A stretch of 64,000 nt of DNA from RI-92 sp037384645 (GCA_037384645.1 JARRNT010000029.1:1-64000), one strand, 5' to 3'. Shown: positions 16,508 through 26,928, counted from the stretch's first letter. Numbers and translations are program-made. The notes: generated by a model not told the origin, from the sequence alone.

Positions 16508-17392
16508 TCAGCCGGCGCTGATTTGCCGTAGCGTCGTTAACAAAGGCGAAGTATTTACGCCTTTGGCCACGAAGCCCTGCCACTGCCCGGCCAGTTCAGC
16601 CCAGGCGTTCCTGGCGGCCGGCTCGGACTCGAACGCGGCGAATACGCAGGCGCCCGTCCCGGTCAGTCTCGCTGGAGCATAACGGGAAAGCGCTGTCAGC
16701 GCTGCCGCCACTTCGGGATATTGCGCGCTGACCACCGGTCCGCACACATTCTGACCCTGCCCCGTCAGGAAGTCGCGTATTGTAATGGGTGGGCAATCAC
16801 GTATCAATTGCGGGTCAGCAAAAACCTTGGCTGTTGAGACATTTACTGCGGGGGCCAGGACCACAAACCAGCGTTCAGGCAACTCGACCGCCTGTAATTG
16901 CTCGCCGACGCCCTCGGCCCAGGCCGAATGGCCCTCGACAAAGACCGGAACATCGGCCCCCAGCGTCAACCCCAGTTCGGCCAGCTCCTGTGGCGACAAC
17001 CCGCACTCCCAGAGCTGGTTCAGGGCCACCAGGGTGGTCGCCGCATCGGAACTGCCACCGCCCAGGCCCCCGCCGGCAGGCAGGCGTTTGTCCAGGTGAA
17101 TCACTGCCCCCCACCGGGTACCCGACCGGCTCTGCAGGGCCCGCGCCGCGCGCATGACCAGGTCGACCTCTTCGCTGACCCCGGGCAAATCGTAATCCCG
17201 GCGGATCAGGCCATCCTCACGGGGGCTGAACGCCAGCTCATCGCCGACATCCAGCAACTGGAACACGGTCTGGAGCAAATGGTAGCCGTCGGCCCGCCGA
17301 CCGGTGATATGTAAAAACAGGTTGAGCTTGGCCGGTGCCGGCCAGCGTATCATTTGTGTCTCAGCCATGGCGTCAAGCGTAATCCGACTCAA
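16508..17392 (-). CDS. ispE: 4-diphosphocytidyl-2-C-methyl-D-erythritol kinase
   Basis: A 294-aa GHMP-family kinase, fourth step of the MEP isoprenoid pathway. It has PAPAKLNLFLHITGRRADGYH (residues ~18-38, with the catalytic Lys), the glycine-rich ATP loop LPAGGGLGGGSSDAA (around residues 106-120) and the C-terminal LTGTGACVFAAF. ATG 17392 overlaps the lolB stop (TGA 17389-17391) as ATGA; a later start such as AETQMIRWPAPAK is possible. Transcribed with lolB and the TPR lipoprotein. Confidence 0.96.
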   Translation of the reverse strand: MSRITLDAMAETQMIRWPAPAKLNLFLHITGRRADGYHLLQTVFQLLDVGDELAFSPREDGLIRRDYDLPGVSEEVDLVMRAARALQSRSGTRWGAVIHLDKRLPAGGGLGGGSSDAATTLVALNQLWECGLSPQELAELGLTLGADVPVFVEGHSAWAEGVGEQLQAVELPERWFVVLAPAVNVSTAKVFADPQLIRDCPPITIRDFLTGQGQNVCGPVVSAQYPEVAAALTALSRYAPARLTGTGACVFAAFESEPAARNAWAELAGQWQGFVAKGVNTSPLLTTLRQISAG

Positions 17393-18000
17393 TCAGCCAG
17401 GCCCAGTTTCCATTGATCCACCACCAGGCGCACATCAATCTGCTGGGCGGGTTTGCTGATGAATATCTTGTCGGGCAACTGCAGGCCTTTCACATTGGCA
17501 TAGCGACGAAACTTTACCTGCCAGTGGTCATCTTCCAGAAAGGCCAGTCTTCCCTGGTTATCCAGTCGGGGACGCTGTTTCTGCTGCGGGGTACTGAGCC
17601 CCAGGATCCAGTAACGCAAACCAGCCACCGGCATGGTAACCCCGGTGCGTTCCGCCAGTAACTCCCCGGGTTTATCCGCGTAATAGGTATGATCATCGGA
17701 GTCCTCCAGCTTCACGCCCTGGGCATTGCCGATCAGGCGGACTTCACCGGCGCCAAACGGCCCGCTTAGCTCGATACGATAATTGTCTCCGCGCTGCAGC
17801 CAGTCCAGGTTGATGTGCCAGGCTTCGTCGCCATGACGTACCGCCAGGCGACCATTGAGGTGCCAGTAGGCGATATGCGAGAGTTGCTCGCGACGTTGTT
17901 GCCAGACCTGGGCGGGATTAGAGACCGGCGCTAGCGGCGGTGGCGCACTGGCACAACCGGCTTCGAGCGCCGCGACCAGGATCAACAGGTACTTCTTCAT
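17389..18000 (-). CDS. lolB: Outer-membrane lipoprotein insertion protein LolB
   Basis: A 203-aa lipoprotein with a signal peptide and lipobox LEAGC (Cys16). The mature part shows the LolB pattern WHLNGRLAVRHGDEAWHINLDW and the PVAGLRYWILGL segment near residues 130-145. LolB receives lipoproteins from LolA and inserts them into the outer membrane. It is coupled by four-base overlaps to the TPR lipoprotein upstream and to ispE downstream. Confidence 0.93.
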   Translation of the reverse strand: MKKYLLILVAALEAGCASAPPPLAPVSNPAQVWQQRREQLSHIAYWHLNGRLAVRHGDEAWHINLDWLQRGDNYRIELSGPFGAGEVRLIGNAQGVKLEDSDDHTYYADKPGELLAERTGVTMPVAGLRYWILGLSTPQQKQRPRLDNQGRLAFLEDDHWQVKFRRYANVKGLQLPDKIFISKPAQQIDVRLVVDQWKLGLAD

Positions 18001-19772
18001 TGGGTAAAGCGCTTGATCACGTCCAGTAACATTTTGTGCGAAGGCGTCTCGCGGCGGGCGGCATCCCAGACATCGCGCGCCTGCGCGTGGTCACCACTAA
18101 CCCACAGGACTTCCCCCAGGTGGGCGGCAATCTCCGGATCCTTCAGGGCCTTGAGCGCCTTGCGCAGGAACTCGATGGCCTTGGGGTAATTGCCCATGCG
18201 GTAATAGGCCCAGCCCATGCTATCGAGGATCGCCGGGTCATCGGACTGCAGGTTGTAGGCCCGCTGCACGTACATGAAACCTTCCTTGATGTGTTTGGTG
18301 CGGTCCACCAGGGTATAACCGTAGGCATTGAGCGCCTGCACGTTATTGGGGTCCGCCTCAATGATCTTTTTGAGATCAGCCAGGGCGGCATCGGTCTTGT
18401 CGAGCTTTTCCGCCACCAGGGCACGCGCATAAAGCAGGGCCAGGTTGTCCGGCATTTTACTCAGGGCCTCATTATAGAGGTCATCAGCCTCCTGGTAGCG
18501 CTTGGCATTGCTCAGGATCTCGCCCTCCGCCAGGTAAAGGCGCTGCTCCATGGCGGCACTTCGCGGCACGATCTCGTGCAGGCGTTCGCGGGCCTGTTCG
18601 ACCTTGCCCAGGCGGGCTTCGATCAGGGCAATGTGGATCTGGGCATCGACCTGGTATTGGCCGCCCACCACCTTTTTGTACCAGCGAATCGCCGCCGCCT
18701 GCCTGTCACGTTGCTCGGCAATCTGGCCCAGGTAATACGCAGCCTCGTTACTGCGCTTTTTGATCTTCACCAGGTGCTTGAAGTGTGATTCCGCCGAGTC
18801 CAGATCATGTAACTGCATGGACAACAGGCCCAGGGCGTACTCGGCCTCATGATTATCCGGCGACTGGTCCAGCAAAGCCCGGAACTGCACACGCGCCGCC
18901 TTGTATTGCTTCTGATCCACCAGGCGCCGCGCATAGTAATCGCGCAACACCGTGTTTTTCGGGTAGTTCGCGACCGCCTGCTTGAGGCTGGCCAGTGCCT
19001 GGGCCTTGTGGCCCTGACGATATTCGATATTGCTGAGCAGAATATGGGTATCTGCCCAGTCCGGGCGCAACTTGCGCACCTCATTAGCAGCCTGCCGGGC
19101 CTTGTCCAGGTCACCGACCAACAGCGCCAGCTGGGCATAAGCATAGATAGCTTCTGGGTTATTCTTGCGGGTGGCGACCAGCTGCTGCATGACCTGCAGC
19201 GCCACCTTCTTGTCTTTTTCCTTACTCAGCAGCGCGGTGATCAGCATGAAAGTCCGGCGCTCACCGTGTTTGCTGATAGCCAGCACCTTTTCCAGCTGGG
19301 CATGGGCCTGGGCGACGTTACCTTCACGCACATACATCGCGGCCGCGACTTCATGCGCCTGGATACTGCTGGGAGCCAGTTTTGCCCACAATTTCGCCGC
19401 CTCGCGGGCAGCGGCATCTTCCCGGGCATAGATCGCGACCCGGGTGGCCCGTTCGGCAATAGCAGGGTCATTGGATTCCCTGGCGGCAGCCAGGTATTGG
19501 TGCACGGCAATTTTCAGATCGCCACGTTGCCCCGCAATCTCCGCGGTCAGCAGCCGATATAATAGTTCAGGCGAGAGCGGTTTTTCCGCCGGGACGGCGG
19601 CCGGAGCCTGCTGGGCAGCTGGGGCGGACTGCACCTCGGCAGCCTGGGTGGTGCGCTCGGCCGGTGCCGGTCCAGAACCGGCAGATTGGCCAGGAACGGT
19701 ACTACAAGCCGCTAAAAACAAGGCCCCGGCACCAGCCAGGGCCCCACGCACTACCTGTGAGAAATTAACCAT
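17997..19772 (-). CDS. Large TPR-repeat lipoprotein
   Basis: A ~591-aa protein with a lipoprotein signal (lipobox LAAC, Cys about 24 residues from this start), a Pro/Ala-rich linker, then TPR repeats through most of its length. Examples are AIYAYAQLALLVGDLDKARQAANEVRKL and the strong C-terminal set NVQALNAYGYTLVD..., PAILDSMGWAYYRMGNYPKAIEFLRKAL. It is likely anchored to the outer membrane facing the periplasm. Such a protein precedes lolB in many gammaproteobacteria; its role is not established. ATG 19787 is an alternative start five codons upstream. Confidence 0.9.
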   Translation of the reverse strand: MVNFSQVVRGALAGAGALFLAACSTVPGQSAGSGPAPAERTTQAAEVQSAPAAQQAPAAVPAEKPLSPELLYRLLTAEIAGQRGDLKIAVHQYLAAARESNDPAIAERATRVAIYAREDAAAREAAKLWAKLAPSSIQAHEVAAAMYVREGNVAQAHAQLEKVLAISKHGERRTFMLITALLSKEKDKKVALQVMQQLVATRKNNPEAIYAYAQLALLVGDLDKARQAANEVRKLRPDWADTHILLSNIEYRQGHKAQALASLKQAVANYPKNTVLRDYYARRLVDQKQYKAARVQFRALLDQSPDNHEAEYALGLLSMQLHDLDSAESHFKHLVKIKKRSNEAAYYLGQIAEQRDRQAAAIRWYKKVVGGQYQVDAQIHIALIEARLGKVEQARERLHEIVPRSAAMEQRLYLAEGEILSNAKRYQEADDLYNEALSKMPDNLALLYARALVAEKLDKTDAALADLKKIIEADPNNVQALNAYGYTLVDRTKHIKEGFMYVQRAYNLQSDDPAILDSMGWAYYRMGNYPKAIEFLRKALKALKDPEIAAHLGEVLWVSGDHAQARDVWDAARRETPSHKMLLDVIKRFTQ

Positions 19773-19794
19773 GTTTGAGAAATCCATCCTAATT

Positions 19795-19838
19795 TATCGT
19801 TACGATATAATAACTTTCGGTCGCAGACCCTGTATAAT
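19795..19838. promoter_or_regulatory. Divergent promoter region between TPR lipoprotein and hemA
   Basis: A near-perfect 13-bp palindrome TATCGTTACGATA (19795-19807) lies between the divergent genes, and a consensus -10 TATAAT is at 19833-19838 pointing to hemA. I cannot find a good TTGACA-like -35 at the correct spacing, so hemA transcription may depend on an activator. The palindrome may be an operator. Confidence 0.4.
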
Positions 19839-19905
19839 TTAGAGACAACACATTTGGCGATTCATCACAAGTTAGCATGTTTCACGCCAACTTGCCGGAC
19901 TTCGT

Positions 19906-21171
19906 ATGACCTTACTAGCTTTCGGAATTAATCATAAAACCGCCCCGGTAGACATCCGGGAAAAGCTGGCGTTCGCGCCGGATAAACTGCAGTCTGCACT
20001 GCAGGATTTGGTCGGGCACAAGACAATTCAAGAGGCGGTCATCCTCTCCACCTGCAATCGGACCGAGGTCTATTGTGGCCTGGACTTTCCGGCAAACGAC
20101 GCGGTGCTCGAATGGCTGAGCGAATATCACCAGTTACCACTGGAAAGCATCTCCCCCTATATCTATGCCTACCAGGACAGTGAGGCGGTGCAGCATATCC
20201 TCCGGGTCGCCAGCGGGCTTGATTCCCTGGTCCTGGGCGAACCCCAGATCCTGGGGCAGATTAAAGAAGCCTATATGAACGCCAACGCGGCGGGGGCGAT
20301 CGGGGCACAACTCAACCGCCTGTTCCAGCACACCTTTGCCGTGGCCAAGCAGGTCCGCACCGATACCGCCATCGGCGCCAGCCCGGTCTCGGTGGCCTTT
20401 GCCGCGGTGACCCTGGCCAAACAGATCTTCTCGGACCTCAGCCAGCACAAGGTCATGCTCATCGGCGCCGGCGAGACCATTGATCTGGTTGCTCGCCACC
20501 TCAAGGAAAACCAGGTCAATCGCATGGTGGTGGCCAACCGCACGGTGGAACGGGCCGAGGAACTGGCCAGCACCTTCAACGCCGAGGCCATCGCGCTCAG
20601 GGATATCCCCGAGTACCTGTACGAAGCCGACATCATCATCAGCTCCACCGCCAGCCCACTGCCCATTCTCGGCAAGGGCATGATCGAGCGCGCCATCAAG
20701 CAACGCAAACACAAACCCATGTTCATGGTCGATATTGCCGTGCCGCGCGACATCGAGCCGGAAGTCAGCGAACTGCGCGACGTCTACCTGTATACCGTGG
20801 ATGACCTGCAGGACGTGATCGAGGAAAACCGCAAGTCACGCCAGGAAGCCGCCATGCAGGCTGAGGAGATCATTTCCGCCCAGGTGGATCATTTCATGGG
20901 CTGGCTGCGCTCGCTGGATGCGGTCGACGCGATCCGCAGTTATCGCGATAAGTGCCACCAGCAGCGTGACGAAGCCGTAGCCAATGCCCGCCGCCAGTTG
21001 CTGGCAGGCAAGGACCCGCAGCTCGTAGTGGGCGAACTGGCCCGGATCCTGACCAACAAACTCATGCACGAGCCCAGCGTGCAAATGCGCCACGCCGCCT
21101 ACCTGGGCGATACCGACCTGCTGAAACACGCCAGCCACCTGCTCGGTATCACACCCGACAACCAGCATTAG
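19906..21171 (+). CDS. hemA: Glutamyl-tRNA reductase
   Basis: A 421-aa enzyme for the first committed step of C5-pathway tetrapyrrole synthesis, reducing Glu-tRNA to glutamate-1-semialdehyde with NADPH. The N-terminal catalytic domain has FGINHKTAPVDIREKLAF and STCNRTEVYC with the nucleophilic Cys at about residue 50. Next come LGEPQILGQIKEAY and an NADPH domain with LIGAGETIDLVARHL and VANRTVERAEELA. The C-terminal helical dimerisation domain is complete. It begins ATG 19906 and ends in TAG, 13 bases before prfA. Confidence 0.97.
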   Translation: MTLLAFGINHKTAPVDIREKLAFAPDKLQSALQDLVGHKTIQEAVILSTCNRTEVYCGLDFPANDAVLEWLSEYHQLPLESISPYIYAYQDSEAVQHILRVASGLDSLVLGEPQILGQIKEAYMNANAAGAIGAQLNRLFQHTFAVAKQVRTDTAIGASPVSVAFAAVTLAKQIFSDLSQHKVMLIGAGETIDLVARHLKENQVNRMVVANRTVERAEELASTFNAEAIALRDIPEYLYEADIIISSTASPLPILGKGMIERAIKQRKHKPMFMVDIAVPRDIEPEVSELRDVYLYTVDDLQDVIEENRKSRQEAAMQAEEIISAQVDHFMGWLRSLDAVDAIRSYRDKCHQQRDEAVANARRQLLAGKDPQLVVGELARILTNKLMHEPSVQMRHAAYLGDTDLLKHASHLLGITPDNQH

Positions 21172-21184
21172 TCAGGCCAACCCC

Positions 21185-22180
<996 letters not shown>

Positions 22181-22181
<1 letters not shown>

Positions 22182-23020
22182 TGCCAACGCTGGGTGAAAC
22201 AACCCGCGAAGCCAGTCAGCAACTTGCCAGCGTCTCAGACTCGGCCCGCCTGGATGCAGAGCTTCTGATAGCCCATGTCCTCGACATCCCGCGCTCACGT
22301 TTTATCAGCGACCCCGAACAGGTACTCGATCCGCAACAGCTTGAACAAATCACGGCACTGATCCAGCGCCGTGTCGCCGGCGAGCCCATGGCCTATATAT
22401 TAGGGCACCGGCATTTCTGGGATCTGAAACTCAGGATTACGCCGGACGTGCTTATCCCCAGGCCGGAAACCGAACTCCTGGTGGAAATCGCCCTGGCACT
22501 GTATCCGGCGGATAGCCACATCAATGTCCTGGACCTCGGCACCGGTAGCGGTGCCATTGCCCTGGCCATCGCCAAAGCTCGTCCGCAGTGGCACGTCTGC
22601 GCTACCGATGATTCTCATCAAGCCCTCGAAGTTGCCATTGATAACGCCGAACGCTATCGCTTATCTAACCTCAGCCTGTTGCAAAGTCACTGGTTCGATG
22701 GCCTGGAACCCAGCAAACGCTATAACCTGATCCTCTCCAACCCGCCCTACATTCCCGAGCACGACCCTCACCTGCAACAGGGCGACGTGCGCTTCGAACC
22801 GCAACAGGCGCTGGTCTCAGGTAAAGATGGTCTCGACGCCATCCGTCACCTGATCCCGACCGGCAAAGACTATTTGTTCCCGGGTGGCTGGTTGATGCTG
22901 GAGCACGGCTATGACCAGGGGGAACAGGTGCGGGCGTTGTTTGTTGAGCATGGGTATAAAGAAGTTCAGCAGAGGCAGGATTTAGGGGGGCATGTCAGGC
23001 TGAGCATGGGGCGAGTGTAG
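22181..23020 (+). CDS. prmC: Release factor glutamine methyltransferase
   Basis: A 279-aa SAM-dependent enzyme that N5-methylates the GGQ glutamine of release factors. It has an N-terminal helical domain, then SAM motif I DLGTGSGAIALAIA (residues ~115-128), the catalytic NPPY (around residue 187), and PRPETELLVE before motif I. ATG 22181 shares its A with the true prfA stop (TGATG). It ends in TAG. A 640-base gap containing a repeat element follows. Confidence 0.96.
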
Positions 23021-23109
23021 TTTTTTATTTGTTTTGAGCATGCCGCTTGCGCGGTCTAAGTTTTAAATTTTTTATTGTTTTTATAATGAGTTGTTTCGCT
23101 CTCGCTGAG

Positions 23110-23596
23110 AGCGAGGCCCTTTCTTTGTGCGAACAAAGAAAGGACCCAAAGAAAGTCGCCCCCGATTGCTAGACGTTCGCGGATTTTGGCTGTACTCAGG
23201 GGCGCTGTGACATTCGGCATCCCTGCCTCATGTCACAGGCTCGCCTTCCCTGGCTCGCCCCTTCGGGCGCTCCCTTGCGTTCAGCCAAAATCCGCTCACA
23301 GCAATCTCCATGGGGAAAAACCCACTTAGCCAGCACGTTGTAATATTTCTATCTAACTAAAGATGATTCGTTGAAGCGAGGGGGGGTAATCCCATGTGCT
23401 GGTGCGTGGTGGGCAGGTCTTTTTGGAGTATAAATAGAAGAGCGCGACATGGACGTCGCGCCCGGTTTTGCTGAGCCAGGAGGGCGAATCAAAACCGGAC
23501 AAGGAAAAAAGGCCTGCCCGACACATGCCTGCACCAGCACGGGTGTCCTTTCTTTTGGGTACTTTTCTTTGGACAAGCAAAGAAAAGTACCTCGCC
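23110..23596. repeat. Non-coding palindromic element (MITE-like)
   Basis: The 640-base gap between prmC and moeB is filled by nested inverted repeats. The left end (23110-23165) has CTTTCTTTGTGCGAACAAAGAAAG plus ACCCAAAGAAAG. The right end (23541-23596) is an imperfect inverted copy, with CCTTTCTTTTGGGTACTTTTC followed by TTTGGACAAGCAAAGAAAAG. Inside, GCGGATTTTGGCTG (23179-23192) is perfectly inverted at 23282-23295, and TGTGACAT (23206-23213) at 23230-23237. Ends built on TTTTCTTTG..CAAAGAAAA occur as dispersed intergenic repeats in many proteobacteria. No credible gene lies inside; short open frames at 23349-23619 have no ribosome-binding site or protein-like composition. Confidence 0.6.
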
Positions 23597-23664
23597 TCCA
23601 GTAGAGGCGAAATTTTCATACTAAAAAGAAATCAGAATCCAATTTTTAATATAAAATTAAATAT

Positions 23665-24399
23665 ATGGATGACAACCAACTCTTACGCTACAGCCGCCAA
23701 ATCATGCTCCCCCAGCTGGACGCTGTCGGCCAGCAGAAACTGCTGGACGCCACGGTGTTAATCGTCGGTATGGGCGGTCTGGGTTCACCGGTGGCAATGT
23801 ACCTGGCCAGTGCCGGTGTCGGGCATTTGATCCTGGCTGACTTTGACCAGGTGGAGATTTCCAACCTGCAACGCCAGATCATCCACAGCACAGATGATAT
23901 CGGCCGCGACAAGGTGGATTCAGCCCATGACCGGCTAAAACAACTCAATCCCGACATCACGATCACCCGATTCAAACACAAACTGGATGATGCCAGCCTC
24001 GCTGACCTGATACCGCAGGTCGATCTGGTGGTGGACGGTTGCGATAACTTCGATACTCGTTTTGCGGTTAACCGCGCGTGCGTGCAATTTCACAAGCCAC
24101 TGGTCTCAGGTGCAGCGATCCGCTTCGAGGGCCAGGTCAGCGTGTTTCTCAACGACGGTAATGGGCCCTGTTATCACTGCCTGTATAAGGAAGGTGGCGA
24201 GGAAGAATACCGTTGTAGTGAAAACGGTGTGCTGGCGCCAGTCACCGGCCTGGTCGGTTCCATTCAGGCCATCGAAGCCATCAAGGTGCTGACCAGGATC
24301 GGCGAGCCCCTGGTCGGGCGTCTGTTGTTGATTGACGCCCTCACCATGGAGATACGCACACTGAAACTGAAAAAAGACCCCGCTTGCGGGGTATGTTGA
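23665..24399 (+). CDS. moeB: MoeB/ThiF-family sulfur-carrier adenylyltransferase (HesA/MoeB)
   Basis: A 244-aa E1-like enzyme. It has the nucleotide-binding loop GMGGLGSPVAMYLASAGVGH (residues ~33-52), DFDQVEISNLQRQI, the conserved DGCDNFDTR, and a zinc site formed by CYHC (around residue 170) and the C-terminal CGVC. A candidate catalytic Cys lies in EEYRCSENGVLAP. It adenylates the C-terminal glycine of MoaD- or ThiS-like sulfur carriers; without a neighbouring moaD or thiS the partner is uncertain. Its last codons also form the terminator hairpin for the convergent hslO gene. Confidence 0.92.
   Translation: MDDNQLLRYSRQIMLPQLDAVGQQKLLDATVLIVGMGGLGSPVAMYLASAGVGHLILADFDQVEISNLQRQIIHSTDDIGRDKVDSAHDRLKQLNPDITITRFKHKLDDASLADLIPQVDLVVDGCDNFDTRFAVNRACVQFHKPLVSGAAIRFEGQVSVFLNDGNGPCYHCLYKEGGEEEYRCSENGVLAPVTGLVGSIQAIEAIKVLTRIGEPLVGRLLLIDALTMEIRTLKLKKDPACGVC
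24370..24392 (-). terminator. Intrinsic terminator of hslO inside the 3' end of moeB
   Basis: ACCCCGC/GCGGGGT with a two-base loop (24377-24392) is followed on the minus strand by a C and six Ts (24375-24370). This is a canonical intrinsic terminator for hslO transcription 46 bases after its stop. The hairpin lies within the last codons of moeB on the opposite strand, where the CGVC zinc motif is encoded. Confidence 0.75.
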
Positions 24400-24438
24400 T
24401 AGATTATTATCGTACCGTGATTTTTGACGCCAGAATAT

Positions 24439-25317
24439 TTAGTGCCGCGTCTTAGTCGCCTGCGGCGCCACGTCCACAGCGAAGAGCTGTTCCACATCCA
24501 CGCTGTCGAATTGATATTTCTGATTACAGAATTCGCAGGCGACTTTGACCTTGCCCTCGTCTTCCAGGATGGAACGCACCTCGTCGGGACCAAGCGAGCG
24601 CAACATATTGACCACACGATCGCGCGAACAGGAACAACGAAAACACACGGGCAGCGGCTCAAACACTCTGACCTTCTCTTCATGGTACAGTCGATGCAAT
24701 AACTGCAGTTGCGGCACTTCCAGCATTTCCTCGCGGGTCACTGTGCTGGATAACTGGATGACCCGATTCCAGGCATCAACGTCCTCGCCTTCACCGGAAC
24801 CCGGCAGCTTTTGCAATAACAGTCCGCCGGCTCGCTCCGCATTGGCCGCCAGCCAGATATGCGTGTCCAGCTGCTCTGATTGTTGCAGGTAATTCATAAT
24901 GGCGTCAGCCAGGCTATCGCCACGCAGTTCGACAATGCTCTGGTAGCGTTCCCGGTCTTCACTGGGTTCGAGGGTGATAGTCAGGGTACCGTTGCCTGCC
25001 AGGGTCTGCAGGCTGCCGGACTCTGGCAAATCCTGCCAGTGGGCAAGGCCGCGCAGCTCATGCGCATTGACACATTCCACCACCATCAGGGTAATCGGGC
25101 CGCTGCCCTGTAACTGGATCACCAGGCGTCCACGCAACTTCAGGGTTGCTGCCAGCAGGATGGCGGCAGCCATCATTTCCCCCAGGATGTCGCGCACCAG
25201 CGTCGGGTAATCGTGCCGGGCAAGGATCGCCTGCCAGGTGGCGTCGAGATGCACGACCTCGCCGCGAATCGGCGTGTGTTCGAACAGAAATCGTTGCAGG
25301 GTATCGTTATCAGACAT
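24439..25317 (-). CDS. hslO: Redox-regulated chaperone Hsp33
   Basis: A 292-aa cytoplasmic holdase chaperone activated by oxidative unfolding. The C-terminal zinc redox switch is complete: CSCSRDRV (CxC) about residue 232 and CEFC (CxxC) about residue 265. The N-terminal substrate-binding domain has the typical RFLFEHTPIRGEVVHLD opening. Start ATG 25317. Convergent with moeB. Confidence 0.95.
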   Translation of the reverse strand: MSDNDTLQRFLFEHTPIRGEVVHLDATWQAILARHDYPTLVRDILGEMMAAAILLAATLKLRGRLVIQLQGSGPITLMVVECVNAHELRGLAHWQDLPESGSLQTLAGNGTLTITLEPSEDRERYQSIVELRGDSLADAIMNYLQQSEQLDTHIWLAANAERAGGLLLQKLPGSGEGEDVDAWNRVIQLSSTVTREEMLEVPQLQLLHRLYHEEKVRVFEPLPVCFRCSCSRDRVVNMLRSLGPDEVRSILEDEGKVKVACEFCNQKYQFDSVDVEQLFAVDVAPQATKTRH

Positions 25318-25337
25318 ATTTTACTCTAGATCCGGGA

Positions 25338-25492
25338 TTTCAACGCGGAGACGCAGAGAAAACACTCATTTTGTAATTGTGAGGCCATCGCGCCACCACC
25401 AGCATGAGATTGATTGTCTTGTCTCACAAAGTAATCATGTAAATCTGAAAACACTTTGCGTTCTCCGCGACCTCTGCGTCTCCGCGTTGAAA
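25338..25492. repeat. Inverted-repeat element between hslO and gatB
   Basis: A perfect 21-bp sequence, TTTCAACGCGGAGACGCAGAG (25338-25358), is repeated in inverse orientation at 25472-25492, enclosing about 113 bases without a gene. The arms use the CGCGGAGACGCAGAG/CTCTGCGTCTCCGCG theme seen in dispersed intergenic elements of many proteobacteria. A related copy lies on the other side of gatB (26970-27066). Confidence 0.7.
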
Positions 25493-25500
25493 AACAGAAG

Positions 25501-26928
25501 TTATTTCAGTTTGTCACGTAACATTTTATTTACTGTCGCCGGATCGGCCTTGCCTTTGGAGGCCTTCATTACCTGCCCTACGAAGAAGCCCAGGACCTTT
25601 TCCTTCCCGGCGCGGAATTGCTCGACCTGCTCGGGGTTGTTGGCAATGATCTCGTCGATGATCTTTTCCACTTCACCGGTATCGGCTGGCTTGAGGCCGC
25701 GTTTTTCAATAATGGCATCGGCAGCACCTTCGCCGTTCCACATGGCATCGAAGACTTCCTTGGCCATCTTGCTGGTGATCGCATTCTCGGCCAGACGCTT
25801 GAGCATACCCCCCAGCATCTCAGCACTGACCGGCGATTCGGCCAGGGTCTTGTCTTCCTTATTGAGGCGACCCGCTAATTCGCTGATGACCCAGTTGGCC
25901 GAGAGCTTGGCCTCGCCACAGGCATTCATAACGGCTTCGAAATAATCCGCCAGTTCACGCTCGCCGGTCAGGATATCGGCGTCATAGGCGCTTAAACCCA
26001 GTTCAGATTCAAACCGCGCCTTTTTTGCGTCCGGCAATTCCGGCAGGGTCGCACGCACACGTTCGATATCCTCTTCGCTCACCGCTACCGGCAACAGGTC
26101 CGGGTCAGGAAAGTAGCGATAGTCCATCGCCTCTTCTTTCGAGCGCATGGGGCGGGTTTCATTCTTGTCCGGGTCATACAGGCGTGTTTCCTGCACCACC
26201 TGACCACCGCCCTCGAGTACATCAATCTGACGCTCCACTTCAAACTCAATCGCACGCTCGACGAAGCGGAACGAATTGATATTTTTCAGTTCGGTGCGGG
26301 TCCCAAATTCCTGCTGGCCTTTGGGTCGCACCGAGACATTGGCATCACAGCGAAACGATCCTTCCTGCATGTTGCCATCACTGATCCCGAGATAGCGCAC
26401 CAGTGAATGCATTTTTTTCATGTAGGCAACTGCTTCCCTGGGGGAGCGCATATCCGGTTCCGACACGATCTCCAGTAGCGGGGTCCCGGCACGATTAAGG
26501 TCAATACCGGTCATGCCCTGGTAATCCTCGTGCAGGGATTTACCGGCATCCTCCTCCAGATGGGCACGGGTAACACCGATGGTCTTGCTGGTGCCATCAT
26601 CCATTTCGATGGTCAAACTGCCCGTTTCTACGATCGGCAATTCATACTGGCTGATTTGATAACCTTTGGGCAGGTCGGGATAGAAATAATTCTTGCGTGC
26701 GAAAATTGAACGCCGCGACACATTGGCGCCAATGGCAAGGCCGAACCTGATGGCCATGATCACCACCTGCTGGTTCAGCACTGGCAACACACCGGGCAGT
26801 CCCAGGTCCACGGCACATGCCTGGGTATTGGGTTCGGCACCATAGGCGGTAGAGGCCCCGGAAAAGATCTTGCTCTTGGTGGCCAGTTGGGTGTGAATCT
26901 CCAGGCCGATAACTGTTTCCCATTCCAT
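25501..26928 (-). CDS. gatB: Asp-tRNA(Asn)/Glu-tRNA(Gln) amidotransferase subunit B
   Basis: A 475-aa tRNA-binding and kinase subunit of GatCAB. It has VIGLEIHTQLATKSKIFSG at the N terminus (residues 5-23), RKNYFYPDLPKGYQISQYE, the tRNA-binding DRG-type region NRAGTPLLEIVSEPDMRSP, and the C-terminal YqeY-like domain ending GQVMKASKGKADPATVNKML. ATG 26928 has AGGA six bases upstream; the frame remains open to 26964 but has no better site. Same strand as gatA and gatC, but separated from gatA by a palindromic element. Confidence 0.97.
   Translation of the reverse strand: MEWETVIGLEIHTQLATKSKIFSGASTAYGAEPNTQACAVDLGLPGVLPVLNQQVVIMAIRFGLAIGANVSRRSIFARKNYFYPDLPKGYQISQYELPIVETGSLTIEMDDGTSKTIGVTRAHLEEDAGKSLHEDYQGMTGIDLNRAGTPLLEIVSEPDMRSPREAVAYMKKMHSLVRYLGISDGNMQEGSFRCDANVSVRPKGQQEFGTRTELKNINSFRFVERAIEFEVERQIDVLEGGGQVVQETRLYDPDKNETRPMRSKEEAMDYRYFPDPDLLPVAVSEEDIERVRATLPELPDAKKARFESELGLSAYDADILTGERELADYFEAVMNACGEAKLSANWVISELAGRLNKEDKTLAESPVSAEMLGGMLKRLAENAITSKMAKEVFDAMWNGEGAADAIIEKRGLKPADTGEVEKIIDEIIANNPEQVEQFRAGKEKVLGFFVGQVMKASKGKADPATVNKMLRDKLK

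Noticed and set aside
23349..23619. Short minus-strand open frames within the prmC-moeB spacer
   Set aside because: They lie inside the palindromic element, have no ribosome-binding site, and their products look random (Pro/Ser/Arg-rich).
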